A stretch of DNA of 64,000 nt, from contig NZ_MAUE01000028.1 of assembly GCF_001702265.1 (NCBI RefSeq), positions 62,001-126,000 of the forward strand, in the 5' to 3' direction. Below the pieces are notes generated by a model. The model saw only the letters and a list, made by a program, of their open reading frames with translations, was not told the origin of the DNA and ran no database searches. Shown piece by piece: positions 24,012-32,041 of the stretch (position 1 is its first letter; every line of letters starts with the position of its first letter). The stretch is from Pseudomonas aylmerensis. GTDB taxonomy: Bacteria > Pseudomonadota > Gammaproteobacteria > Pseudomonadales > Pseudomonadaceae. Made by a program: the position numbers and the translations under genes.

Positions 24012-24401
24012 TCAGGCGAGGGCGGGTGGCGCACGCGGGTGGGCCGTGGGCCAGGTGAAACGGGCAGGGATGTCAGCGGCAGCAACGATCGCCGGTGGTG
24101 GCGCATGGGGTTGCGGCAACACCGCCACATTCAGGCTGGAATTGAGCGCCGGGCCCATGCCGCCGGTCGAGCACAACGGGCAACCAAACGCCTTGGACAG
24201 CGTCGGCAACTGCTCATCGGCGGAGTTGGACGGCTTGGGTGCCTGGGTACGCGGGTCGACGGTACAGAACTGCCCGCCGATGCCGTTGAGTTGCATCCCG
24301 ACCATCTGCCCATGACCAATACTGCAGGCGAACACATTGAACAGGACGCAGCAATAAAGCATCCAGGCAATGAGCGAGCGGTCGGCACGGGCGATTTTCA
24401 T
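24012..24401 (-). CDS. DUF2946 family membrane/periplasmic protein
   Basis: This 129-residue protein has one N-terminal hydrophobic segment (LIAWMLYCCVLFNVFACSIGHGQM, about 8-31), then a small domain with an FGCPLCSTGG Cys-x2-Cys motif near 81 and a Pro/Ala-rich tail. These features match DUF2946, a family linked by context to copper handling. It lies upstream of the TonB receptor in the same direction and probably shares a transcript. ATG 24401 was chosen because it starts directly before the membrane segment; earlier codons in frame have no ribosome site. Confidence 0.75.
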   Translation of the reverse strand: MKIARADRSLIAWMLYCCVLFNVFACSIGHGQMVGMQLNGIGGQFCTVDPRTQAPKPSNSADEQLPTLSKAFGCPLCSTGGMGPALNSSLNVAVLPQPHAPPPAIVAAADIPARFTWPTAHPRAPPALA

Positions 24402-24493
24402 GGGGCGGCACTTTACCATCAGCCGCCGACGAAATGCCTGCAAAAAATCTCAGGGCGACTATCCTGTCTCGCATCTTTTCAGGGAGAACCGTC

Positions 24494-24931
24494 ATGAGCT
24501 TTGTCATCGCACGATGGATCGTCGGCGTATTCACCTGTATCAGCATGGTGCACCTGTACTGGGCCGCCGGTGGCAAACTCGGCAGTCTCGCCGCCATCCC
24601 CCAGCTACCCGGTGAATTCGCCAGCGGCCCACGCCCGGCGTTCAAACCCTCGGCGCTGGGGACCTTTCTGGTAGCGATGGGGCTGGTGGCAATCGCGCTG
24701 CTGGTGTGCCTGCGAGCGGGCTTGTACTTCTCGGCGGTGTCCCATGGGGCGTTGCAATGGGGAATCAGCGCGATTGCCGTGGTGATGTTTGCCAGGGCGA
24801 TTGGGGATTCGGAGTTGGTAGGGTTCTTCAAGAAAGTCGGCGGGTCGAGGTTTGCCCGACTGGATACGTATTTTTATTCGCCGTTGTGTCTGGTGTTGGG
24901 GGTAGGGTTGTTGGTTGTGGCGTGGGGGTGA
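24494..24931 (+). CDS. DUF3995 family integral membrane protein
   Basis: This 145-residue protein has four hydrophobic segments (about 5-25, 55-75, 80-102 and 123-143). The pattern HLYWAAGGKLG near 20-30, a later HGALQWG and a DTYFYSPLCLVLG ending fits DUF3995. ATG 24494 follows AGGGAGAACC. It is divergent from the DUF2946 gene. No known activity. Confidence 0.75.
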   Translation: MSFVIARWIVGVFTCISMVHLYWAAGGKLGSLAAIPQLPGEFASGPRPAFKPSALGTFLVAMGLVAIALLVCLRAGLYFSAVSHGALQWGISAIAVVMFARAIGDSELVGFFKKVGGSRFARLDTYFYSPLCLVLGVGLLVVAWG

Positions 24932-25009
24932 ACTTGGCTTCGTTAGCCTAAGCCCAACTGACGCAGTCATGGTCGTCCATGTAAATCAAGAACGACAAGC
25001 TTATGTCCG

Positions 25010-25216
25010 TCATCCTAAATGGATATCCCGTCGTTTCAGATAAAATACGGTCAAGTTGTCGGGAGTTTTCAATCGGTCGGGAGAATCGCACCCAGCGGCG
25101 TAAAAAAGTTCGCAAAGAGATATTATTAATACCTTCAACTCATCGGTATTAAGTTTTCTGTTTTTGATCCATGGCTTTTCTAAAGCTTCATCAAGCTCTG
25201 TTTCTAAGTAAATCAT
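25010..25216 (-). CDS. Hypothetical 68-residue protein of the AT-rich accessory block
   Basis: It starts MIYLETELDEALEKPWIKNR and has an acidic helical N-terminus and a C-terminal FYLKRRDIH. Its ATG overlaps the stop of the upstream broken immunity-like gene (ATGA), a sign of former translational coupling. Base composition is clearly more AT-rich than the flanking genes. Family not recognised; a small partner of a polymorphic toxin/immunity locus is an inference from context. Confidence 0.5.
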   Translation of the reverse strand: MIYLETELDEALEKPWIKNRKLNTDELKVLIISLCELFYAAGCDSPDRLKTPDNLTVFYLKRRDIHLG

Positions 25217-25671
25217 TGATTAGTGCCAATGCTAGAGCGGCTTACGCGGAGTGGTTTAATCAAAAGTGGAACTGGGTGAGGGGGCGAATGGAGGCTGGCT
25301 ATGGGGCATAGGAAGCCATTATGTATTTTTGAACTCAAAAAATAATCATCAGCTCCGTTTATATAAATATTTGGGTCGCAAGGCGATATGTATTTGGCCT
25401 TGAATTCAATTGATGCATTTTTGTTGATTGCTTGAAAGTAAAACTGATCCTCAGTGGGTGTGATGTTCAAGAAAAACACTTCTCGAATGTCTAGGTTTTG
25501 TATTTTCAAGTCGCGAATGCCATGGCAATCAATCCCCACTCTGCAAGTGTGATAGCCTTTGCCCTCCTATTCTATCTGCAAAGAAAATAATGCGATTTTT
25601 CCAATCTCTACAGGTTTGATGAATAACTTCTCGAAGACTATATTTCTCTCTAGTTCATTCCAGTATTTCAT
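25213..25671 (-). pseudogene. Broken immunity-like gene (Imm50-like), in-frame stop
   Basis: ATG 25671 with AGGAT upstream begins MKYWNELERNIVFEKLF and runs to IALFSLQIE, then a TAG at 25567-25569. The same frame continues without shift as EGKGYHTCRVGIDCHGIRDL and on to a TGA at 25213. The pattern WNELERN, FSLQIE, GYHTCRVGI and IRDLKIQN resembles the Imm50 family of toxin-immunity proteins. The piece joining LQIE to KGYHTC seems too short, so an internal deletion is likely as well as the stop. Surroundings are AT-rich, typical of transferred toxin/immunity DNA. Family assignment is tentative. Confidence 0.45.
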
Positions 25672-25910
25672 TCTTATCCTGAAATCGTAATGTTCCTTGG
25701 CTGTGCGTAGGGCGCGAAAACAAAGCGTCCAGCTGTTGCGCAGAACCATCGCCCTGCACCCGTACTTGATAGCGTCCGTGACGTCTCGGCAAAGGGCAAG
25801 GCGTCGGATTCTGCCGCAGGAAAAAAACGCTGGATGAGCGGTTCAAAAAATCAGAAAAGGCCCACCCATCGAGGGAAAAAGCCTCAAAAAAACACTCCCC
25901 GAAGCCACAC

Positions 25911-25940
25911 AAAAAAGCGCCGCAGCTGATTGCAGCTGCG
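25911..25940 (-). terminator. Leftward rho-independent terminator
   Basis: CGCAGCTG-ATTG-CAGCTGCG at 25921-25940, followed on the minus strand by GCGC and six T. It ends minus-strand transcripts entering from the right, although the gene to the right (TonB receptor) is on the plus strand. The 290 bases between it and the broken gene hold no supported gene. Confidence 0.6.
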
Positions 25941-25948
25941 CTGGCAGA

Positions 25949-25977
25949 ATGAATCTCAAATAAAAACTTATCTCATT
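25949..25977. promoter_or_regulatory. Possible Fur-type box before the TonB receptor
   Basis: AATGAATCTC at 25949 and TTATCTCATT ending 25977 form a loose AT-rich inverted repeat about 65 bases before the receptor ATG. It resembles, but does not match well, the Fur consensus. Iron control is expected for such a receptor. Confidence 0.3.
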
Positions 25978-26039
25978 ACTACCCGATTTTCGGACATGGC
26001 CGTCATGGTTTATAGAACCTCTCCTACACAGGATTTCCC

Positions 26040-28538
26040 ATGTCGCGCCTCGCTCGTCCTTTGCATCCACTGGCCCTTTCAGTGGCGATAGCCTTTGCCG
26101 CCGTGCCGTTGCTGACCGTCCAGACCACCTTCGCCGAAGAAAGCCGCGCGGTGCGTGGTTTTCAGATTCCGGCTGGCGACTTGAGCCAGGCTCTCAACAG
26201 CCTGGCCGAGCAGGCGGGCCTGGTGCTGGCATTCGACGCAAGCCTGACGCGGGGTAAGCACAGCAACGGCCTGAGCGGGCAATACGATATCGACGTGGCG
26301 CTGACCCAGTTGCTCGCCGGCAGCGGCCTGCAGGCCCTGAAGCTCTCCGCCGATCGCTACCGCCTGGAGGCCATCCCGCAGAGCGGCGGCTCCATGGAGT
26401 TGCAGGCCACCACCATCAGCGGCGCGTACCAGAGCGAAAGCCCTACCGGGCCGGTCTCCGGTTATGTCGCGACGCGCAGTTTGTCGGGGACCAAGACCGA
26501 CACCGCGGTGATCGAGACCCCACAGTCGATCTCGATTGTCACCAAAGACCAGATGCGCGCGCAAAATGCCGAGAGCCTCAACCAGATCCTGCGCTACAGC
26601 GCCGCCGTGATCCCGGAAACCCGTGGCGCCACCGCGTCGCGCCTGGACCAACTGACCATTCGCGGCTTTGCCCCGGCCACCTACCTGGACGGCTTGCGGA
26701 TGCCATCGAGCCGTGACGCCTTGCCACAAAAAGACGCGTTCGACCTGGAGCGCGTCGAAGTGCTGCGCGGCCCGGCCTCGGTGCTGTACGGGCAGGGCAC
26801 GCCGAGCGGGGTGGTCAACATGGTCAGCAAGCGCCCGCTGGATACACCGTTCCACGAAGTGGGCGTTGAATACGGCACGTTCAACAAGAAACGCACCACC
26901 TTCGACCTGAGCGGCCCGATCGATGATCAAGGCGTGTATTCCTACCGCGTCGCCGGCCTTTTCGATGATGCGGACGGCCAGGTCGAACACACCGAGACTC
27001 GCCGCCAGTCGCTGTCCAGCGCATTCACCTGGCGCCCGGATGAGGACACCTCGCTGACCTTGCTCGGGCATTTCCAGAAGGACCCCAAGGGCGCGTCCTA
27101 CGGTTCGGTCCCGGCGTGGGGCTCGGTGCTGCATAGCCCCACCGGGCGCAAGATCGATGTGGATTTCTACGACGGCGAGAAGAATTTCGAAAAAAGCGAC
27201 CGCGAGTACTACTCCCTCGGTTATGCGTTCGAACATCACTTCAACGATGTGTGGACGGTGCGCCAGAACGCGCGTTACCTGCGCACCGAGGGCCAGTACC
27301 GCAGCCTCTACAGCAACTACTTGTTGACGGACTACCGCACCATCCGACGCTCGACCATCGCCAGTGACGTCGACATGGATGCCTACACCCTCGACAACCA
27401 GCTGCAGGCCAAGTTTGACACCGGGCCGTTGCAGCACACGCTGTTGATGGGCCTCGATTACCAGAACACCAGCACCGACACCAAGTCCGGTTCGGGCGTT
27501 TACACCGCCGGGCCGACCCTCGACATTTTCGACCCGGTCTATGGCGCGGCCGTCCCGGTACCGGCGTACACCACGGATGGCACCTCGCGCAGTGAACAGA
27601 CCGGCGTTTATCTGCAAGAGCAGATGAAGTGGGACAAGTGGGTGCTGCTGCTGGGTGGTCGCTATGACTGGGCAAGCACCGACAACAGCACGCAGACCCT
27701 GAGTACCGGTGCCAAGACCAAGTCTTCCCTGGACAGCAAGGCGTTTACCGGCCGGGTCGGCCTGGTCTACCTGTTCGACAATGGCCTGGCGCCATATGCC
27801 AGCTATGCGGAGTCGTTCAACCCGCAGTCGGGCACCGGGTATGGCGGTTCGGTGTTCAAGCCGACGGAAGGCAAGCAATACGAAATCGGCATCAAGTACC
27901 AGCCTCCGGGCAGCAACAGCTTTATCACCGCGGCGATTTTCGACCTGCGCCAGACCAATGTACTCACGACCGACCCGGATCCGACTCACCTGTGCGGTTC
28001 CGGTCGCTGCCAGAGCCAGGACGGCGAAGTGCAGTCGCGAGGCTTTGAACTCGAAGGCAAGGCCAGCCTCAACGACAACCTGGATATCACCGCGGCCTAT
28101 GCCTACCTGGATAACCGTATCAGTAAGTCCAACAGCACCGTGCGCTATGCACCGATCAGCGATATCGGCGTAGGCCCTGCCATCGACGCCGAAGGCACCA
28201 CCACCTACGCGGTACCGCGCCACACCGCTTCGGCGTGGGCCGACTACACCTTCCACGACGGCCACCTCAAGGGCTTCGGCGTCGGCGCCGGCGCGCGCTA
28301 TGTCGGTTCGTCCTGGGGCGATACCGCCAATACCCTGAAGGTGCCGGGCTACACGCTGTTCGACGCGGCGGTGCACTACGACATCCCGAACATCGCCAAC
28401 CTCAAGGACAACCTGCGCCTGGCGCTCAACGCCACTAACCTGGCGGACAAAGAGTACGTCGCCTCCTGCTACTCGTACTCGTGGTGCTGGTATGGCTCGC
28501 AACGCACGGTGCAGGCGAGCGCGACCTACCAGTGGTGA
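26040..28538 (+). CDS. TonB-dependent ferrichrome-type siderophore receptor with STN domain
   Basis: This 832-residue receptor has a signal peptide (about 1-35, ending TTFAEE) and an N-terminal STN domain at about 40-115 (FQIPAGDLSQALNSLAEQAG). The plug (VIETPQSISIVTKDQMRAQ, RVEVLRGPASVLYGQGTPSG) precedes a barrel ending in W. The last strand region, with DKEYVASCYSYSWCWYGSQR, is characteristic of FhuA/FiuA-type hydroxamate (ferrichrome) receptors. The STN domain suggests signalling to an anti-sigma factor, but no sigma/anti-sigma pair is adjacent. Ligand is inferred, not proved. Confidence 0.85.
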   Translation: MSRLARPLHPLALSVAIAFAAVPLLTVQTTFAEESRAVRGFQIPAGDLSQALNSLAEQAGLVLAFDASLTRGKHSNGLSGQYDIDVALTQLLAGSGLQALKLSADRYRLEAIPQSGGSMELQATTISGAYQSESPTGPVSGYVATRSLSGTKTDTAVIETPQSISIVTKDQMRAQNAESLNQILRYSAAVIPETRGATASRLDQLTIRGFAPATYLDGLRMPSSRDALPQKDAFDLERVEVLRGPASVLYGQGTPSGVVNMVSKRPLDTPFHEVGVEYGTFNKKRTTFDLSGPIDDQGVYSYRVAGLFDDADGQVEHTETRRQSLSSAFTWRPDEDTSLTLLGHFQKDPKGASYGSVPAWGSVLHSPTGRKIDVDFYDGEKNFEKSDREYYSLGYAFEHHFNDVWTVRQNARYLRTEGQYRSLYSNYLLTDYRTIRRSTIASDVDMDAYTLDNQLQAKFDTGPLQHTLLMGLDYQNTSTDTKSGSGVYTAGPTLDIFDPVYGAAVPVPAYTTDGTSRSEQTGVYLQEQMKWDKWVLLLGGRYDWASTDNSTQTLSTGAKTKSSLDSKAFTGRVGLVYLFDNGLAPYASYAESFNPQSGTGYGGSVFKPTEGKQYEIGIKYQPPGSNSFITAAIFDLRQTNVLTTDPDPTHLCGSGRCQSQDGEVQSRGFELEGKASLNDNLDITAAYAYLDNRISKSNSTVRYAPISDIGVGPAIDAEGTTTYAVPRHTASAWADYTFHDGHLKGFGVGAGARYVGSSWGDTANTLKVPGYTLFDAAVHYDIPNIANLKDNLRLALNATNLADKEYVASCYSYSWCWYGSQRTVQASATYQW

Positions 28539-28549
28539 TCTGAACAAAG

Positions 28550-28587
28550 GCCTTGGCGAACACGTACGCGAGCAGCATCGCCAAGGC
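28550..28587. terminator. Hairpin between the convergent receptor and MocR genes
   Basis: GCCTTGGCGA (28550-28559) and TCGCCAAGGC (28578-28587) are perfect 10-bp arms with an 18-base loop. No T-tract follows, so it may be a bidirectional weak terminator. Confidence 0.45.
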
Positions 28588-28608
28588 TTGTCAGGGCGCG
28601 CGTGAACG

Positions 28609-29994
28609 CTAGCCCGTAAGGCATTCGAGGAGACGTCGACCCAAGGCCTCGGCGCTGGCCTGGGAATCGATATTGGCAAAGCCCAGCAGCAGGCCGGGGC
28701 CGGTTTGCTGCACCATGCTCCAATCGCTCAAGGCCTCGGCAAAAATGCCGGCGTCGGCCAGCTTCTTCACCAGCAAACGGTCCGATAGTGGAGCCTTGAG
28801 CCGCAGGACCAGGTGCATCCCGCCCGGCTGCGCATCGATGCCAATATGCTCGCCCAACACCTTGCGCAGGCCGTTGGCGGTGGCGTCGCGGCGTTCGCCA
28901 TAGAGCTTGCGCATGCGCTGGATATGGCGGGCGAAATGCCCCTCGGCGATAAAGCTGGCGACGATCGCCTGGGTCAGTTCCGGGCAATGGCCGAGAAAGC
29001 TCTGGCTCACCTGCACAAAGTGCGCAACCTGGGAGGAGGGCACCACCAGGTAGGCCAGGCGAATGCCGGGGAACAGCACTTTGCTGAACGTGCCGGCGTA
29101 CAGCACGCGACCCTCGCGGTCCAGGCTCTTGAGGGCAGGCAGCGGGCGACTGACATAACGGTATTCGCCGTCATAATCGTCTTCGATGATCCACGCCTGC
29201 TGGCGCGTGGCCCACTCCAGCAACTCCAGGCGACGCGGCAGTGACAGCGACACGCACAGCGGGCTCTGGTGAGCGGGGGTGACGATCGCCGCGCGGGCGT
29301 CGCCGGCATGGCGCACGCACAGGCCATCGGCGTCTACCGGGAGCGGCACGGTGTTGATGTGCAGGTACTCGAGCAGGGAGCGCGTCGGCGGGTAGCCCGG
29401 GTCTTCCACCAGCACCCGGTCGCCGGGCTTGAGCAATGCGTGGGTGATCAAGCTCAAGGTGTTGCGATAGCCCGAGGTGACAAACACCTGCTCCGGCGTG
29501 CAGTGGATACCCCGGGCCACCTGCAAATAGCTGGCGATGGCGGTCCGCAGCGCGGGCAGGCCCTGGACCGGCGGGTTGGCCATGTCGGCCAGTTGCGTGG
29601 CGCGCACGCAGCGGGCGGCGATTTTCGACCAGATCTTGCGCGGGAAGGCATCCAGCGCGGGCAGGCCCATCTGGAAGGGCAGCACCGGCTGCTGACGGCG
29701 CACCGCGTGGTAGGGCGCGGCCACCACGCGCGTGGGCAGGGCGGCCTCGATACCCTGGGCCACCACCGTTCCGGCCTGGCCGCGCGACTCCAGGTAGCCC
29801 TCGGCGGTGAGCAATGAGTAGGTGCTGTCGATGGTGCCGCGCGCCAGCCCCAGCTCCTTGGCCAGGGCCCGCGCCGCCGGTACGCGCTCGCCCGGCTTGA
29901 GCAGCCCTTCGGCAATGGCACTGCGAAAACGCCAGTAAAGCTGGCGGTAGATCGGTTCGGCGTCGGTGAGATCCGGCGGGGGCAGGGTGTACAT
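28609..29994 (-). CDS. MocR-family regulator (GntR HTH fused to PLP aminotransferase domain)
   Basis: This 461-residue protein has a GntR-type winged helix at about 12-80 (AARALAKELGLARGTIDSTYSLL) and an aminotransferase fold-type I domain at about 105-455. The PLP-binding lysine is K305 in AGTFSKVLFPGIRL, and YDGEYRY (274-280) is conserved in the family. MocR proteins sense PLP or amino compounds and control a divergent gene. Here that gene is the AhpD-like protein at 30178. The intervening 183 bp carry inverted repeats. Confidence 0.88.
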   Translation of the reverse strand: MYTLPPPDLTDAEPIYRQLYWRFRSAIAEGLLKPGERVPAARALAKELGLARGTIDSTYSLLTAEGYLESRGQAGTVVAQGIEAALPTRVVAAPYHAVRRQQPVLPFQMGLPALDAFPRKIWSKIAARCVRATQLADMANPPVQGLPALRTAIASYLQVARGIHCTPEQVFVTSGYRNTLSLITHALLKPGDRVLVEDPGYPPTRSLLEYLHINTVPLPVDADGLCVRHAGDARAAIVTPAHQSPLCVSLSLPRRLELLEWATRQQAWIIEDDYDGEYRYVSRPLPALKSLDREGRVLYAGTFSKVLFPGIRLAYLVVPSSQVAHFVQVSQSFLGHCPELTQAIVASFIAEGHFARHIQRMRKLYGERRDATANGLRKVLGEHIGIDAQPGGMHLVLRLKAPLSDRLLVKKLADAGIFAEALSDWSMVQQTGPGLLLGFANIDSQASAEALGRRLLECLTG

Positions 29995-30052
29995 GGGGCC
30001 TGGCTCCAGGTCGTGGCTGATCTCACTCTACCGGGGCCATGACCCATTCCCA

Positions 30053-30091
30053 AGTGCCATAAATGCACTAAATGACCAGGCCATCATGGTC
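30053..30091. promoter_or_regulatory. Candidate MocR operator region
   Basis: AGTGC-N7-GCACT at 30053-30069 and GACCA-N8-TGGTC at 30074-30091 lie side by side between the divergent MocR and AhpD-like genes. They are the clearest repeats in the region. Confidence 0.4.
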
Positions 30092-30177
30092 TATGCATCA
30101 GCGCCATTCTTGGCTCTTCAGAGGTGAGCCATGGCGCCGCAAGATGGCCCCTTCACTCAACCGCAACAGGATTTACC

Positions 30178-30618
30178 ATGACCACTCGCCTCGATTACAC
30201 CCAAGCATCCCCGGAAGGTTACAAGGCTTTCGGCGGCGTCTACGTCTACCTGCAGAACAGCGGCCTGCCCAAGGCGCTGATCGACCTGGTGTACCTGCGC
30301 GTTTCGCAGATCAACGGCTGCGCGTTCTGCATCGACATGCACTCGCGGGACCTGCTCAAGCAAGGCCTGGCCGTGGATAAACTGGTGCTGGTGCCGGTGT
30401 GGCACGATGCCCGCGACGTGTTTACCGCGCGGGAACGCATCGCCCTGGCCTTCGCTGAAGCCGTTACCCGCAGTGATGTGTCGGACGCGGACTACGCTGC
30501 CGCCGCCGCCGAATTCAATGCCAAGGAACTGGCTGACCTGACTTACGGCATCGCCCTGATGAACGCCTTTAACCGCCTTGGCGTCACCTTTCGCACCACG
30601 CCGGCAGCGGCGGCCTGA
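30178..30618 (+). CDS. Carboxymuconolactone decarboxylase / AhpD-like protein
   Basis: This 146-residue alpha-helical protein carries the AhpD-type redox motif C48-AF-C51 with H55 (NGCAFCIDMHSRD). Such proteins act as thiol-based alkyl-hydroperoxide reductase partners. ATG 30178 follows AACAGGA. Divergence from a MocR regulator is a common arrangement and suggests that MocR controls it. No signal peptide, so it acts in the cytoplasm. Confidence 0.85.
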   Translation: MTTRLDYTQASPEGYKAFGGVYVYLQNSGLPKALIDLVYLRVSQINGCAFCIDMHSRDLLKQGLAVDKLVLVPVWHDARDVFTARERIALAFAEAVTRSDVSDADYAAAAAEFNAKELADLTYGIALMNAFNRLGVTFRTTPAAAA

Positions 30619-30710
30619 AACATTGCGCAAGAAGGCAATTTAATGGCCCCCCTGTAGGCAAATCCTCGCCAAAATCACTTTTATTTTCAGGTGGTTAGGT
30701 GAGGAAGCAA

Positions 30711-31040
30711 ATGCGCACTGTTGGAATCATGCTGATCGCCTGCTCATTGGCCGGCGGCGCGGCTGCCGTGCAGGCACGGGAGCTGCGCGAGGGTGACAAG
30801 TACATGTGCAGTTGGGGCGCCGGCACTGCCGCCAGGGCCCAGGAACTCAAGCTGTCGGGCGTGTCGCTGTATGCCGCGCGGCAGAAGATCCAGACCATCA
30901 AGTTCAGCAAATCGTGGATGCGCATGATGGCCATGGGCATCACCGAACAGACCTATGACAGCCGTTCACGGCTCAAGCCCGAGGCGATTCGCCAGAGTTT
31001 CTACCAGGATTGCCTGCGCTATAAAGTGGCGCGCAAATAA
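30711..31040 (+). CDS. Hypothetical secreted protein, 109 residues
   Basis: Signal peptide of about 23 residues (MLIACSLAGGAAAVQA, cut before RELREGD). The mature part has two cysteines (KYMCSWGAGTAAR and YQDCLRYKV) that could form a disulfide in the periplasm. ATG 30711 follows GAGGAAGCAA; a GTG four codons earlier is less likely. No family recognised. The next 269 bases to 31309 show no supported feature. Confidence 0.6.
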   Translation: MRTVGIMLIACSLAGGAAAVQARELREGDKYMCSWGAGTAARAQELKLSGVSLYAARQKIQTIKFSKSWMRMMAMGITEQTYDSRSRLKPEAIRQSFYQDCLRYKVARK

Positions 31041-31309
31041 CCTCCGGCGGTTTAAAAAAGACTGCGGTGAGCCGGCATCTTCCTGGAAAAATACGTTCGC
31101 CGTGGCGATAAACCATCGGTTCGCCTGGGACAGGTATTCAGCGGCGCGCCAGCCCAGGTTGAAGTGCATGGACTGCACAGGCTCGAATGATGCCGGGCAG
31201 TGCGCCGCAGGAGCAAACACCGCCCAGTGCAAAATCTGCGTAAGCCTGTCCAACTTCGTCGCGGGCACCCTCGCCATACTGGTGCCAGGCAAACCAAGAG
31301 GCACAGACC

Positions 31310-32005
31310 ATGACCGAGTATGTCTTCACCCCCGCGCAACCCCCCTCGTTGGCAGTCAAGGGCAGCGACGCGCGCTTCCCCTTGCGCCGGGTCTTTTGCG
31401 TCGGCCGCAACTACAGCGAACACGCCCGCGAAATGGGGCACGATCCGGACCGCGAACCGCCTTTTTTCTTCATGAAACCCGCAGACGCGGTGGTGCCGGC
31501 CGAGGGTGTGATCGCCTATCCGCCGCTGACCGCAGACCTGCATCACGAAGTCGAACTGGTGGTGGCGATCGGCAAGGGTGGGGTGGACATCAATCCTGAA
31601 GACGCCTTGTCCCACGTCTGGGGGTATGGCGTCGGCATCGACCTGACGCGCCGCGACCTGCAGGCCGAGGCGAAAAAGCTCTCGCGTCCGTGGGAATGGG
31701 CCAAGGCTTTTGACGAATCCGCACCGACCACCGCGTTGCAACCGGTGAGCGCCGTCGGGCATCCGTCCAGCGGCAAAATCTGGCTCAAGGTCAATGGTCA
31801 GCTCCGTCAGGTCGGCGACTTGGCGGACTTGATCTGGAACGTCAGCGAAGTGATCAGCCACGCCTCCAAATCCGCAGCCCTCAAGCCCGGCGACCTGATC
31901 TTCACCGGCACGCCCGCCGGTGTCGGCGCGGTGCAGCGCGGTGATGTGCTCAGCGCCGGCATCGACGGCCTTGGCGAGTTGCGTTTCACCCTCGGCCAGG
32001 GTTGA
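31310..32005 (+). CDS. Fumarylacetoacetate hydrolase-family protein
   Basis: This 231-residue FAH-fold enzyme has the family pattern VFCVGRNYSEHAREMG near 29-44, HHEVELVVAIG near 78-88 with the metal-binding Glu residues, GIDLTRRDLQ near 108-117 and LIFTGTPAGVGAV near 200-212. Members hydrolyse or decarboxylate acyl-pyruvates and oxaloacetate. It could be an acylpyruvase or oxaloacetate tautomerase; substrate cannot be fixed. The AraC gene starts 36 bases downstream and may be co-transcribed. Confidence 0.85.
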   Translation: MTEYVFTPAQPPSLAVKGSDARFPLRRVFCVGRNYSEHAREMGHDPDREPPFFFMKPADAVVPAEGVIAYPPLTADLHHEVELVVAIGKGGVDINPEDALSHVWGYGVGIDLTRRDLQAEAKKLSRPWEWAKAFDESAPTTALQPVSAVGHPSSGKIWLKVNGQLRQVGDLADLIWNVSEVISHASKSAALKPGDLIFTGTPAGVGAVQRGDVLSAGIDGLGELRFTLGQG

Positions 32006-32041
32006 GGCTACAGTGGTGCCCAGGCCATCCGAGAGACCGTT

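Noticed and set aside
25655..25912. 85-residue minus-strand frame upstream of the broken immunity-like gene
   Set aside because: No ribosome site or recognisable domain. A remnant of a lost toxin gene was considered but not supported by any motif.
26079..28679. 866-residue open frame antisense to the ferrichrome-type receptor
   Set aside because: Shadow of the real gene; begins with a Pro/Arg-rich stretch and has no family features.
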